Positions 23,620 to 32,599 of a stretch of DNA of 64,000 nucleotides are shown here, in pieces. Made by a program: the position numbers and the translations under genes. Where the stretch lies: positions 62,001 to 126,000 of the IMG/VR virus record IMGVR_UViG_3300024999_000038; one strand, 5' to 3'. The notes under the pieces were generated by a model. It saw only the letters and a program-made list of their open reading frames with translations, made no database searches and was not told the origin of the DNA. How positions within the stretch are numbered: the first letter of the stretch is position 1; the number at the start of each line of letters is the position of its first letter. Source of the stretch: a virus.

Positions 23620-25056
23620 ATTAACATTAAACAAATAAACAAACAACAAGATAGAGAATTTTCTAAGATCCCAAACAAACTTTTCTATACTAAAGATGAA
23701 GGAAAGAAAAGTATTTTAGAAAAAGCAGAGTTCAATGAAAAAGCATTATGCATTTTAGATTATCTATATATGGGAACTGACAGAAGAGGTATAATTAGAT
23801 TTACAATTGAAAATATGATAAAACAATGTAGATTTAAAATAAGAACTGGAGAAAAAGAATCTGCATCTCAATTTAAAAAGATATTACATATATTACAAAG
23901 ACAATCAATAATACAAATTCTATCGGACGATGAAAATTTAACATGTAGTCCACTGATAGAAAATTATAAATTAAAAGATTTAATTATGTGTTCTTTGATG
24001 ATAGATTTAACCGAACAATTTGTTTTGTTAGATGCAAAAGAGAAAGATAAAATATATGAATATGATGAAGAGAAAATAAATCATTTAAGACTTTTATTAT
24101 ATTATTGCTACTTGAAATGTAGAATACATAAGCGTACAAAAGGTGATGAGTTAGTTAAGTCAGGAGGTAGAGCTGAAGTAGCATATCCAACATTTGAAAG
24201 AATTAATAAAGATTTAGGTCTTACAGATGATACAATTGATAAATATAATAAAATTCTAGTTACTTTAGACATGATAAGATATAGGTCAGCAGGTACTTGG
24301 TATTATAAAACAGATCCTAATAAAATAGTAAGAGAAAGTGTTAATTTTTATACTCTATTTACTGACGAAGAAGATTCACAACATAATTTAAATGAAGGAA
24401 TAAAATTCTTTAAGAAATTAGAAATAAATTCTAATAAGATTTTCACAGGGAAGAAGGATTATAAAAATAATAATAAAGTATTAAACGGTGAGCTTGGGTC
24501 TATTATAAAGAAAGAGAAGAAAGGTACTGCTACAGAAAAAGATATAAACAGAAAGAATGAGATATTGTACTCAATTAATGCCAATGAAGAACAATATGCT
24601 ATTCAAAGTTTGTTAGAATCTAATCTAGGTAAATTGCTTTCAGAAATTTACGAGGGATTTAATAGCGATAAGAAAGCAGAAAAATATTATGAGTTAGAAG
24701 AAAAATTAGGACTTCTTGATACTGGTGATAATGATAGTGGGGTTGACTTTGAGTATTATAAATGGGTAATGATTAACTATGAAAAAGATGAGCATGATTA
24801 TTATGTAAGTTGTGTGAATAAACGAAAAAGAGAAATGTATAGTCTTGAAGATATAATAAATTTCTCAGAACAAAAACAAAAAGGATTACATATTAATGGA
24901 GTGCCTTTGAAGAAGAGTAAAGATAATAATAAAGAAAAAGTAATAGAACAAGATGATAGTGATATTATAGAAGAATTAGGATTATGGGAAGACATAGACT
25001 CATTGAAAGAAGAAAATAAAAGATTTAATGATGATTGGTATTCAGAAGAAGAGTAA
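23620..25056 (+). CDS. replication-initiator-like winged-helix protein, non-canonical start (478 aa)
   Basis: The frame clearly extends upstream of ATG 23770: residues FSKIPNKLFYTKDEG and FNEKALCILDYLYMGTDRRG, resembling the N-terminal winged-helix start of plasmid/phage initiators (IPxxLF ... KALxxLxxL), are encoded there. No ATG, GTG or TTG exists back to TGA 23617; AAAGGA at 23608-23613 points to ATT 23620 (or 23626). The body is charged, with a second helical region and an acidic C-terminus. Adjacent direct repeats support a replication role. The family is inferred from layout; a plain DNA-binding regulator is the alternative. Confidence 0.55.
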   Translation: MNIKQINKQQDREFSKIPNKLFYTKDEGKKSILEKAEFNEKALCILDYLYMGTDRRGIIRFTIENMIKQCRFKIRTGEKESASQFKKILHILQRQSIIQILSDDENLTCSPLIENYKLKDLIMCSLMIDLTEQFVLLDAKEKDKIYEYDEEKINHLRLLLYYCYLKCRIHKRTKGDELVKSGGRAEVAYPTFERINKDLGLTDDTIDKYNKILVTLDMIRYRSAGTWYYKTDPNKIVRESVNFYTLFTDEEDSQHNLNEGIKFFKKLEINSNKIFTGKKDYKNNNKVLNGELGSIIKKEKKGTATEKDINRKNEILYSINANEEQYAIQSLLESNLGKLLSEIYEGFNSDKKAEKYYELEEKLGLLDTGDNDSGVDFEYYKWVMINYEKDEHDYYVSCVNKRKREMYSLEDIINFSEQKQKGLHINGVPLKKSKDNNKEKVIEQDDSDIIEELGLWEDIDSLKEENKRFNDDWYSEEE

Positions 25057-25065
25057 GTGAGAATA

Positions 25066-25087
25066 AGGGGCGGTTAATTCCGTCCCT
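25066..25087 (+). terminator. stem-loop terminator
   Basis: AGGGGCGG and CCGTCCCT pair (one G-U) around a six-base loop, followed by ATATTT. Lies just after the initiator-like gene. Confidence 0.65.
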
Positions 25088-25110
25088 ATATTTAAAGGAG
25101 GTGATAAAAA

Positions 25111-25491
25111 ATGAAAGAACGTATTACAATGAAGCAGTTAAAAGAGTTAACTATTGATCAATCAATCAAATTAAAAAGTTGGTGGCAACCAAGAAAGTAT
25201 GACGTTATTATGGTAAAAGATAAAACATTTACTTTTAATAAATTACACTTTAAGACAGATGTTATTTTCGAAGATAATTATGATACTCAAAAAGAATTTC
25301 GTATGCCATTATTGTCAATTGGTCAGATGCTAAATATTTTATATGATTATAAATATGATTTTATCAATACTCACAATCTAAATTGGTACGGACATAATGA
25401 AACAGTATTATGTAGTTTAGGATTCATTATTACTTCATATCCAGAGTATATTTGTGACGCTCTTTGGGAAACTGTAAAAAGTATTTTATAA
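25111..25491 (+). CDS. hypothetical protein (126 aa)
   Basis: AAAGGAGGTG site. Starts with a basic helix; the central part LSIGQMLNILYDYKYDF and the aromatic C-terminus show no known motif. Confidence 0.7.
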   Translation: MKERITMKQLKELTIDQSIKLKSWWQPRKYDVIMVKDKTFTFNKLHFKTDVIFEDNYDTQKEFRMPLLSIGQMLNILYDYKYDFINTHNLNWYGHNETVLCSLGFIITSYPEYICDALWETVKSIL

Positions 25492-25547
25492 ATACCAATG
25501 AATGTTCTGTTTCGAAGTATTATAAAATAATTAAGGAGGTGATAAAA

Positions 25548-25721
25548 ATGTTATATTGTCCTCACTGTGATGAATTCCATTTAGATAGTGAATTAACCAT
25601 TCTTGTAGAACTTGATTATGTAGAATGTTTTAAATCAAATAGAGAAATAAAAACATACAAATATATCAATTCTGAAAATGTGATTACTTGGAGAAAAGAA
25701 CATGATTTTACTGAACTGTAA
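25548..25721 (+). CDS. small Cys protein (57 aa)
   Basis: AAGGAGGTG before ATG 25548. CPHC at residues 4-7 and one further Cys (residue 27); only half a zinc ribbon. Not recognised. Confidence 0.65.
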   Translation: MLYCPHCDEFHLDSELTILVELDYVECFKSNREIKTYKYINSENVITWRKEHDFTEL

Positions 25722-25757
25722 AATAAAAAATAAGATAATAAAAGGAGAGATAAAATA

Positions 25758-26477
25758 ATGGAATTAAAATTTATTGGCACAGGTTCAGCGTTTAATACTA
25801 AATTAGGAAATACTTCAGCATATATCAAAGAAAATGGTTGTTTATTACTTCTTGATTGTGGTGAGTTGACTTTTGATAGGATTATAAATATGAATCTATT
25901 AAATGATGTTAATGAAGTACATATTGCTGTAACTCATTGTCATCCAGACCACATAGGGAGTTTAGGGAGTTTAATATTCTATTGTCATTTTATTAAGAAA
26001 ATTAAGCCGATATTTCACGCAGTTGATATTAAATCTATTGAATTATTAGAACTTATGGGAGTTACTTATGATCATTGCTATTTTTATAATTGTATGGTTG
26101 ATAAGTTTGCAGAAATTAAATCTCTTAATCTTCAATTGTTATTCGTTCCTACAAAGCACGTAAATAAAATGAATTCTTTTGGAATATTAATTGCTAATCT
26201 AATCACAAGAAAAACTATTTATTATAGCGGAGATAGTTGTGAGATACCAAAATCTATTTTGTATGGTTTAAAATGCGGAGAACTTCATTATTTGTATCAA
26301 GATACTTGCAAAGTAGATTATGATGGTAATGTTCATTTGTCCTTAAGGAAACTTACAGAACTTATTCCCGAAGAGTTAAGGAGTATGGTTTATTGTATGC
26401 ATTTGGACAGTGTATTTGATAGAAGTGAGGCAGAGGGACTAGGATTTAATGTTGTTGAGATTGAAGGAGGTGAATAA
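25758..26477 (+). CDS. MBL-fold metallo-hydrolase (239 aa)
   Basis: Begins ELKFIGTGSAFNTKLGNTS, the RNase Z/PhnP-type first strand, and carries THCHPDHIGS (HxHxDH, residues about 58-67), a later His near residue 134, GDS at about 158 (metal-bridging Asp) and a C-terminal MHLDS His near residue 215. These are the metal ligands of metallo-beta-lactamase-fold hydrolases. The substrate is unknown; phages encode such enzymes as putative phosphodiesterases or nucleases, some of which degrade signalling nucleotides. Confidence 0.85.
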   Translation: MELKFIGTGSAFNTKLGNTSAYIKENGCLLLLDCGELTFDRIINMNLLNDVNEVHIAVTHCHPDHIGSLGSLIFYCHFIKKIKPIFHAVDIKSIELLELMGVTYDHCYFYNCMVDKFAEIKSLNLQLLFVPTKHVNKMNSFGILIANLITRKTIYYSGDSCEIPKSILYGLKCGELHYLYQDTCKVDYDGNVHLSLRKLTELIPEELRSMVYCMHLDSVFDRSEAEGLGFNVVEIEGGE

Positions 26478-26478
26478 A

Positions 26479-27030
26479 ATGGATTTTAACAAAGAATTGC
26501 AAATACTTAAGCAAAAAGAGCAAGAATTAATTAATAAAGCAAAGGCTAAAGGTTATAAATTTATCAATAATCAATTCACCAAAGATGAATTTATTCCTGT
26601 GATAGAGATTTATGCATACGGAGAAACAACTTATGAATCTTATGGTAATTTTATGATATTTAAAAAGACTATACCTTTAACAAAAGAACAGCTTTTAGAA
26701 ATCAAAGGTATACAGCAAACCAAAGAAAATATAATCAATGATTTTATGTATAATGATGGATTCTTAACAAAATTAGATGGATTAGATAGTTTTTATGATA
26801 TATCAGAATGGCATGGTATGTTGGATTCAGAAAACATTGATGGAATAGTAGAAGATTTAGAGGAAGAATATTCAATGTTAGAGGATGGATGTAATTTATA
26901 TTTAGAATTTTTCTTTGAGATAGAAGAGGGATTAAGGGGCTATATTAGTGTTTATGATATGCCATTAGATAAATTAGGACAACAAGATAATATAGATTTA
27001 ACTTTGCATAAATATCTTACTCAAAATTGA
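26479..27030 (+). CDS. hypothetical protein (183 aa)
   Basis: GAAGGAGGTG in the tail of the MBL gene precedes ATG 26479. An N-terminal coiled coil (residues 1-30) leads into an acidic alpha/beta domain (LEEEYSMLEDGCNLYLEFFFEIEEGLRGY). Likely cotranscribed with the MBL gene. Not recognised. Confidence 0.7.
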   Translation: MDFNKELQILKQKEQELINKAKAKGYKFINNQFTKDEFIPVIEIYAYGETTYESYGNFMIFKKTIPLTKEQLLEIKGIQQTKENIINDFMYNDGFLTKLDGLDSFYDISEWHGMLDSENIDGIVEDLEEEYSMLEDGCNLYLEFFFEIEEGLRGYISVYDMPLDKLGQQDNIDLTLHKYLTQN

Positions 27031-27089
27031 TACCCTATGAAAGTCAATTTTCAACGGATAAAAAATAAATAATAAAAGGGGAATTATAA

Positions 27090-27509
27090 ATGAGAGAAAT
27101 TAGGTTTCGTGGTAAGTGTGTAGACGATAATGAATGGGCGTATGGAGATTATTATTCATCTGATGAAATGCCAATGAGGGGAGAAATAGGGCATTTTATT
27201 AAGTGTGGATTAAATGAAGAGTATAGAGTTATCCCTGAAACTATTGGTCAATATATTGAACTTCATGATAAAAACAAAAAGTGGATTTATGACGGCGACA
27301 TTCTAGAAAGAGAAGGTTATTGGTCTATAAGAATTGAGTATAAAGAAGGAACATTTTGGATTCGTGATTTAGATAAGGTGCGTTATAATAATAGGATACT
27401 AAATACACCTATAGCATTGTTTACAACTCTTAACGAATATGAAGTGATTGGTAATATTTTTGAGAATCCAGAGTTATTAGAAGAGGGAGATGAATTAAAT
27501 GAAAACTAA
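27090..27509 (+). CDS. YopX-family phage protein (139 aa)
   Basis: Matches the YopX family pattern: MREIRFRGKCVDDNEWAYGDY at the start, a GQYIELHDKNKKWIYDGDILE core (about residues 51-72) and ending YEVIGNIFENPELL. YopX is a DNA-modifying-region protein of SPbeta and many other Firmicute phages; its biochemical role is unknown. Overlaps the next gene by 11 bases. Confidence 0.9.
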   Translation: MREIRFRGKCVDDNEWAYGDYYSSDEMPMRGEIGHFIKCGLNEEYRVIPETIGQYIELHDKNKKWIYDGDILEREGYWSIRIEYKEGTFWIRDLDKVRYNNRILNTPIALFTTLNEYEVIGNIFENPELLEEGDELNEN

Positions 27510-28143
27510 ACCATATTTGAACTATTTTAAATATGTCCTAGAACACAAAAAGAATGTCTTTAAAACTTGTTGGAAAAGAAAGTTATATCTCCACGCCATT
27601 ACACATGATTTAAGTAAATTTAGTCCTAAAGAATTTATGCCTTATGCAGAATGGTTTTACGGATATCATGGTGTAAAACTAGAAAAGGAATATAATAAAG
27701 AACAACTTAATAATGGAATGTCATGTTTAAGTAGAAATTATTTAGAGTGTAAAAGCAATTTTGATAAAGCATGGGAGCATCATTACAATAATAATCCTCA
27801 TCATTGGGACTACTGGTTGGACGAGAAGGGGATTCCTAAACCAATCTCTTATGATTATCTGCAACAAATGTTAGCAGATTGGGAGGGGATGAGTTTAAAA
27901 TTTGGTGGAACTGCACAGGAGTATTATTTAAATAATTATCATAAAATTAAATTAGAAAGGGATACAAGAATAAATTTAGAAATGTTGTTAGGTTTAAATA
28001 ATAGTTTAGCACATAATTATGGTCATACATTAATAGAATTTGCAAATAAATACGATAAAAGTGATTATAATATGATTTTTAGGTTTATTAAAGATAGGTA
28101 TGAAATTGATACATATGAATTGTTAAGAAATAAAATCCAATAA
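27499..28143 (+). CDS. DUF5662-family protein (214 aa)
   Basis: The His-rich layout (LEHKKNVFKTCWKR near residue 13, THDLSKFSPKEFMPYAEWF at about 33-51, AWEHHYNNNPHHWDYW at about 92-107) matches DUF5662, an HD-like helical family frequent in phages. The paired His/Asp residues suggest metal binding and possibly phosphohydrolase activity, which is untested. Confidence 0.8.
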   Translation: MKTKPYLNYFKYVLEHKKNVFKTCWKRKLYLHAITHDLSKFSPKEFMPYAEWFYGYHGVKLEKEYNKEQLNNGMSCLSRNYLECKSNFDKAWEHHYNNNPHHWDYWLDEKGIPKPISYDYLQQMLADWEGMSLKFGGTAQEYYLNNYHKIKLERDTRINLEMLLGLNNSLAHNYGHTLIEFANKYDKSDYNMIFRFIKDRYEIDTYELLRNKIQ

Positions 28144-28180
28144 AACCCAGATTTTATCTTATGAAGAGAGGAAAATTTAA

Positions 28181-28378
28181 ATGAAAAAGGTTAAAAAGAA
28201 TTGGATATATGAATTAGAACGTGGTGATATGATTTCAAAAGGTGAATTGGGAGCGTCTTATGAATTTATGGGGATGAATGATGAAGGTTTATATATGTTA
28301 TGCGGTATGCCTTTTGGATACTATAGAGAAACTATGGAGACGTTTAAATTACTACGCAAGAAAAATGCGGTACAATGA
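28181..28378 (+). CDS. hypothetical protein, paralogue of 22715 (65 aa)
   Basis: Equivalent to the N-terminal 64 residues of the protein at 22715, ending in KKN-x-VQ. GAGAGGAAA site. A compact beta-rich unit found here without the extra C-terminal domain. Confidence 0.7.
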   Translation: MKKVKKNWIYELERGDMISKGELGASYEFMGMNDEGLYMLCGMPFGYYRETMETFKLLRKKNAVQ

Positions 28379-28450
28379 AAACCTTATTTGATGTGCCCAT
28401 GGTATAAATATAAAAAGTAAATAAAAGAAAGAAAGAAAGAAGGAATAGTT

Positions 28451-29401
28451 ATATATACAGCAGTAGATTTTTTCTGTGGTATGGGTGGTGTTTCTAAAGG
28501 ATTAGAGGATGCAGGTTTTAAAGTTTTAAAAGGGTATGATATGTGGGAAAATGCACTTAAAACTCATAAACAAAATCTGCAAAATATTGATGTAGAAAAT
28601 ATTGATATTACAAAATTGGAAATCGAGGATATCCCAGATGCAGATTTATACCATTTTAGTCCACCATGTCAATCTTTTAGTACAAGTGGTAAAAAGGAAG
28701 GAGCTAAAAGTGATAAAGGTCAATTAATATATGAAACAGTTAGGATTTTAAAAGGCAAAAACCCAAAGGCATTCACATTTGAAAATGTAAAAGGATTAAC
28801 CTTAAAAAATAATAGGAGCGATTTCGATAAATTAATAAGTATATATGAAAATATTGGTTATGTATGTTCGTGGAAAGTAATTAATGCTTATGATTATGGA
28901 GTAGTTCAAAGCAGAGAAAGGTTAATTTTGGTTGGTATAAGAAAGGATTTAGATGTAGCTTATGAATTTCCAGATAAAATTCCTAATAATAAAACAATAA
29001 AAGATGTTATAAAAAATATAAAAAACAATAAAGGTGTATTAAAACACAAACCTGAAACAGTAGAAAAAATAAAACATGTTCCATATGGAGGTTCTATTTT
29101 AGATATTCCATCCGAAATAAGACCTAAAGCGTTTGGCAATGCTTATGTTAGATTAAAATGGAATGAAATACCTCCAACTATTACTAGAAATTATAATTGT
29201 CCATGTAGTGCAAATTGTATTCATCCAGAAGAACATAGGGCGTTAAGTGATACAGAAGCATTGCTTATACAAGGGTTTGATGAGGAGTGGGAGGTATTAG
29301 GAACAGGTAAGGATTTACAGATAGGCAACGCATTACCACCACAAATAATGAAGGTTATAGGGAAAAGTCTAATACATATTTTGGATATGAAAAATAAATA
29401 A
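28451..29401 (+). CDS. orphan C5-cytosine DNA methyltransferase, non-ATG start (316 aa)
   Basis: All main motifs are present: motif I DFFCGMGG, motif IV PPCQSFS (catalytic Cys near residue 73), motif VI ENVKG, motif VIII QSRERLILVG and motif X QIGNALPP. The first ATG (28481) lies inside motif I and is too late. Upstream the frame has no ATG, GTG or TTG; GAAGGA (28438-28443) is seven bases before ATA 28451, giving MYTAVDFFCGMGG, the usual N-terminus. Either AUA is used or the start codon has been mutated. No restriction partner lies nearby, so a protective or regulatory methylase is likely. Target sequence unknown. Confidence 0.85.
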   Translation: MYTAVDFFCGMGGVSKGLEDAGFKVLKGYDMWENALKTHKQNLQNIDVENIDITKLEIEDIPDADLYHFSPPCQSFSTSGKKEGAKSDKGQLIYETVRILKGKNPKAFTFENVKGLTLKNNRSDFDKLISIYENIGYVCSWKVINAYDYGVVQSRERLILVGIRKDLDVAYEFPDKIPNNKTIKDVIKNIKNNKGVLKHKPETVEKIKHVPYGGSILDIPSEIRPKAFGNAYVRLKWNEIPPTITRNYNCPCSANCIHPEEHRALSDTEALLIQGFDEEWEVLGTGKDLQIGNALPPQIMKVIGKSLIHILDMKNK

Positions 29402-29462
29402 TTCTTGTACAATCAAATTAATAATCTATTTAGTACATAAGAAGTTAAAAATAATTAATCTT

Positions 29463-29492
29463 TAGGGTATTGCAATTAAGAGCGATACCCTA
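29463..29492 (+). terminator. stem-loop terminator after the methyltransferase
   Basis: TAGGGTATTGC pairs with GCGATACCCTA (one G-U) around an eight-base loop, then TATAATT. Located 60 bases after the methyltransferase stop. Confidence 0.65.
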
Positions 29493-29517
29493 TATAATTG
29501 ATATAGAAAGTAAATTA

Positions 29518-29757
29518 ATGGTGGTGGTATATGTGAAAGGAATAGGATTTTATAAATACCGAAACGAATTAATATTACTTAATGAAAATGATAAGTGGTG
29601 GATAACAAATTATTTTGATATTGAATTTGATAGTATAGAAAAAGCCAAGAATCACATTGACAAACATTTAGGTGGTTGGTCTGGTAAATGTATGCCTCAA
29701 AGATGGTTGAAGGATGAAGCGTTAAAGGAATATTATGAGGGAAGAAAGTATTTTTGA
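29518..29757 (+). CDS. hypothetical protein (79 aa)
   Basis: ATG 29518 is the first reasonable start after the terminator; the frame is open from TTG 29470 but that lies in the terminator stem. Only a weak ribosome binding site. Ends HIDKHLGGWSGKCMPQRWLKDEALKEYYEGRKYF. Not recognised. Confidence 0.55.
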   Translation: MVVVYVKGIGFYKYRNELILLNENDKWWITNYFDIEFDSIEKAKNHIDKHLGGWSGKCMPQRWLKDEALKEYYEGRKYF

Positions 29758-29769
29758 GGAGGAATAAAA

Positions 29770-30369
29770 ATGCGGAAGAGAGTAATGAATAAACATATTT
29801 TAAAAGATAACTTAAAAATTAAAAAAGAATTTGTTAATTCACAAGAAGTGAAATTATTAAATATGTCTGATATCTTATTGGTTGAACCAATACATATTAA
29901 TGCAAATTGTGATATGTCTGAGTCAATTGAAAGATTTAAAAGTAAAAATTTAATACAATTAAACGTCCCTATTGTTGTTAAGGAAGAATTGGATGGCAAA
30001 TATTCATTAGTAATTGGGTATAGTGGTTACATGATAGCAAAATCATTAGGATTTACTGAAGTTCCATGTATTATAACCAGTGAAAAACGAACGGATTTGA
30101 ACTATAAATTAGGTTTTAAAAGTCAGATACCGATTAATGGATCTATAGCAGATAACTATTTATCAATTGATAAGATTACTATTCCCAAACGAATTGTAAA
30201 TGTAAACGAAGAAAAGATTAATAAGTGTATTGAATACTATAATAAGAATGGATATTTTAAGAAGCCTATACTTATTCGAAAAAATGGAGTATGTGTAGAT
30301 GGGTTTTCAATACTAATTGCTGCCCAGAGATTGAAATTGGATAAAGTTGAAGTTGAAATTAAGGTATAA
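29770..30369 (+). CDS. ParB-like domain protein (199 aa)
   Basis: GAGGAGG site. Two ParB/Srx-like segments: residues about 37-95 (LLVEPIHIN ... LVIGYSGYMIAKSLGFTEVPCII) and about 130-199 (ITIPKRIVNVNEEKINKCIEYY ... CVDGFSILIAAQRLKLDKVEVEI). Each ends in the Gly-hydrophobic-Ala-x3-Leu-x4-Val unit of ParB N-terminal domains. No helix-turn-helix follows, so it is more likely a nucleotide- or DNA-binding phage protein than a segregation ParB. Confidence 0.65.
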   Translation: MRKRVMNKHILKDNLKIKKEFVNSQEVKLLNMSDILLVEPIHINANCDMSESIERFKSKNLIQLNVPIVVKEELDGKYSLVIGYSGYMIAKSLGFTEVPCIITSEKRTDLNYKLGFKSQIPINGSIADNYLSIDKITIPKRIVNVNEEKINKCIEYYNKNGYFKKPILIRKNGVCVDGFSILIAAQRLKLDKVEVEIKV

Positions 30370-30408
30370 AATGTTGCGTTTAAAGTAAGTTAAAAAGGAG
30401 ATATTATT

Positions 30409-30666
30409 ATGAATTTACTCAAAGTTTCACTTTCTGAATCATTACAAGAAGAATTGAATAAGGAAATTATTTTCTCATTAAAGGATTTAGGTTTCAAAAT
30501 AGATAAAGAGATTAATTGGAAAGGTGCTATTTTGCTTTGTCACAAGACAAAACAGGGAATTATAAATATCAGGCAATGGGAAGAACAATTCCAAAAATAT
30601 GCCTGTTGGAGATTCACAAAAAAGAAAGAATTAAGTTTTGATAAGTATGAAGAAGGAGGAAAGTAA
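30409..30666 (+). CDS. hypothetical protein (85 aa)
   Basis: AAAAGGAG site. Amphipathic N-terminal helix; its AAGAAGGAGG tail serves as the ribosome binding site for the next gene. Not recognised. Confidence 0.65.
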   Translation: MNLLKVSLSESLQEELNKEIIFSLKDLGFKIDKEINWKGAILLCHKTKQGIINIRQWEEQFQKYACWRFTKKKELSFDKYEEGGK

Positions 30667-30668
30667 AA

Positions 30669-30923
30669 ATGAACAGTGAAAATATGATAGTAAATCTTAA
30701 TAATGAGGATATAGTGGGATTATGTAATGATATTTACGATTGGGAGAAGGGCAATGGCGATCTGAATAATGATAGTAAATTAAGAAAGTTATTTTTAAAT
30801 CATCGAAACATTTTTCGTGATATTTACCATCTTAAAGATTTAATATTATTTGAGGCACATGAAAGGTTTCATAAAGTTGCTAGAATATTGATTATAAATA
30901 ATCCTAGAATGTTTATTAAGTAG
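30669..30923 (+). CDS. hypothetical protein (84 aa)
   Basis: Two bases after the previous stop. Acidic N-terminus, basic C-terminal helices. Not recognised. Confidence 0.65.
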   Translation: MNSENMIVNLNNEDIVGLCNDIYDWEKGNGDLNNDSKLRKLFLNHRNIFRDIYHLKDLILFEAHERFHKVARILIINNPRMFIK

Positions 30924-30977
30924 ATAGTGCCAAGAAATGATGTTTTTATCTTATTATGAAAGGAGTGAATAATATAA

Positions 30978-31187
30978 ATGAAATATTCAAGAGCTAAAGT
31001 AGGAGACAAAGTAAGTTTTACTTTATGGGAACAGCGTTCAGGATGGATGGAAAATCCTAAAACCCCACCTTATTATGGTGTGATAATGCGTAAATACAAA
31101 AATTATTTAGGAACATTTTATGATGTGAAAAGAGATATAGATGGCAATGTTATAAAATTACTTGGTTGTGATTTTCAAAAGGTATAG
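30978..31187 (+). CDS. small beta-barrel-like protein (69 aa)
   Basis: GAAAGGAGTG upstream. YSRAKVGDKVSFTLWEQRSGW and later YGVIMRKYKNYLGTFYDVKRDIDG suggest a KOW/SH3-like barrel. Not assigned to a family. Confidence 0.6.
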   Translation: MKYSRAKVGDKVSFTLWEQRSGWMENPKTPPYYGVIMRKYKNYLGTFYDVKRDIDGNVIKLLGCDFQKV

Positions 31188-31225
31188 AATCTTGCTTTTA
31201 AGTTATTTAAGGAGGAGAAAATTTA

Positions 31226-31582
31226 ATGGATTGTATTTATAAGTTGGGGCTATCAGTAAATATGTTTGGAAAGAAAACACGTTATTCTTTTACCGTATTG
31301 AGATGTAATGTAAAAAGTCAAACAAAAGATAATGTTATTCTTCATGATAGCAGAAGAATTAAAAAAGAGAATCTAGATAAAATTATTGATGGATTTTTAA
31401 CTAATAGTTCAAGGAATATAAATTATGTAATTTGGACATTTGATTTATCTAAACAAGAACTTTATAAAAAGCAATTAGTAGGAAAAATAACTTTTCAAAT
31501 AGAGAAATATAAACAAGAATTAATAGATTTAGAACAAGCAATGTTGTCTGAGCCGCAATTTACAGAATTAGATAGAGAATAG
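31226..31582 (+). CDS. hypothetical protein (118 aa)
   Basis: AAGGAGGAG site. Basic beta-rich N-terminal half and helical C-terminal half with a coiled-coil tail. The upstream gap carries a TTGCTTTTAAGTTATTTAAGG junction element (31192). Confidence 0.7.
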   Translation: MDCIYKLGLSVNMFGKKTRYSFTVLRCNVKSQTKDNVILHDSRRIKKENLDKIIDGFLTNSSRNINYVIWTFDLSKQELYKKQLVGKITFQIEKYKQELIDLEQAMLSEPQFTELDRE

Positions 31583-31632
31583 TATCCTACGAAAGAAGGG
31601 TTTCTTAGGATTTAGATTGGAGGGGATTAAAA

Positions 31633-31758
31633 ATGGAATATATTAATTGGGAATGTAAAGATTGTGGATGGCAATGGGTAGGAGATAGAACAGATGCATG
31701 GTGTCCTTGTTGTGATGAGAATAATATTTTCTCTCCTAGTCATATAATTGAAGAATGA
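31633..31758 (+). CDS. small zinc-ribbon protein (41 aa)
   Basis: TTGGAGGGG site. CKDCGWQW and CPCC knuckles, 16 residues apart, form a rubredoxin-like zinc ribbon. The stop overlaps the ATGAAGGAG used as the next ribosome binding site. Confidence 0.7.
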   Translation: MEYINWECKDCGWQWVGDRTDAWCPCCDENNIFSPSHIIEE

Positions 31759-31772
31759 AGGAGAAATTTAAA

Positions 31773-32168
31773 ATGATAGAGAAACAAATTATGATTCCTA
31801 AAACAGTTTATGAAACAAGTGATGGGCAACAATTTGAAAAAGACTATGATGCAGAAAAGTGGGAGTGTAAACTATATTTTAAAAATAATATGGAAAATAG
31901 ATATCGGGATGTTATGGAAATCGGATACTGTGTGCTTAATTCCAAAGAAGAAACTGAAATTTTAGAAACATTATCTAGGAATGGTTATATTAAAAAGGGA
32001 TTTTATAGTCATTATTTAAATGATGAAATTAAATTTCCTATTATGGTTAAATTTAAAGAAGAATTTGGGCGGTCAGCCGTAATAGCAACGAAAAATGATT
32101 ATGATAGATTTAAAGATATGGCAGAAAGATTTCAAACGCTTTGCAAGATGTACGAGTCAGTAAATTAA
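31773..32168 (+). CDS. hypothetical protein (131 aa)
   Basis: AAGGAG before ATG 31773. N-terminal segment MIPKTVYETSDGQQFEKDYDAEKWE is a strand-turn-helix seen in many small phage proteins (a possible substrate-recognition unit with an xGxxFxxxxDAxxWE pattern). Not named. Confidence 0.7.
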   Translation: MIEKQIMIPKTVYETSDGQQFEKDYDAEKWECKLYFKNNMENRYRDVMEIGYCVLNSKEETEILETLSRNGYIKKGFYSHYLNDEIKFPIMVKFKEEFGRSAVIATKNDYDRFKDMAERFQTLCKMYESVN

Positions 32169-32194
32169 CTATAGGAGAAGGGTATGATGGCAAA

Positions 32195-32401
32195 TTGATC
32201 ATAATTAACGATGGTTCATTATCGGAGATATATTTTGATTATGGTGAAATGATATATACTAAATTCCAAAAAGGGAGTTACATTGAATATATTCCTTTTG
32301 GAAAATTTATGTCGTTTAAATGCTCTAAATATTGTATTGATTTGGTTAACGAAAATGGAGAGGCGATGCCATTGGATTTATGTTATAGATTTGTCGAATA
32401 A
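32195..32401 (+). CDS. hypothetical protein, TTG start (68 aa)
   Basis: The frame is open from TTG 32141, within the previous gene; TTG 32195 has AGGAGAAGGG upstream and is preferred, though spacing is long. Beta-rich. Start uncertain. Confidence 0.5.
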   Translation: MIIINDGSLSEIYFDYGEMIYTKFQKGSYIEYIPFGKFMSFKCSKYCIDLVNENGEAMPLDLCYRFVE

Positions 32402-32422
32402 AGAGAAAGGTTGTTGAAATTT

Positions 32423-32599
32423 ATGACAAAAGATGATTCATTAAGAATTCTACATAAATGCATTAAAGAATTAAATAATATGAGTCAAAAAGAATTTGAT
32501 CAAAAAATGTTGCAACAAGGAGCGTTCTTTGATGAATACTCATATGAGGAAGATGGTTTTAGTTTAGTATTATCTCATGAACATATTCCTAATAAATAG
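32423..32599 (+). CDS. hypothetical helical protein (58 aa)
   Basis: GAAAGG site. Helical protein with acidic end. Not recognised. Confidence 0.6.
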   Translation: MTKDDSLRILHKCIKELNNMSQKEFDQKMLQQGAFFDEYSYEEDGFSLVLSHEHIPNK

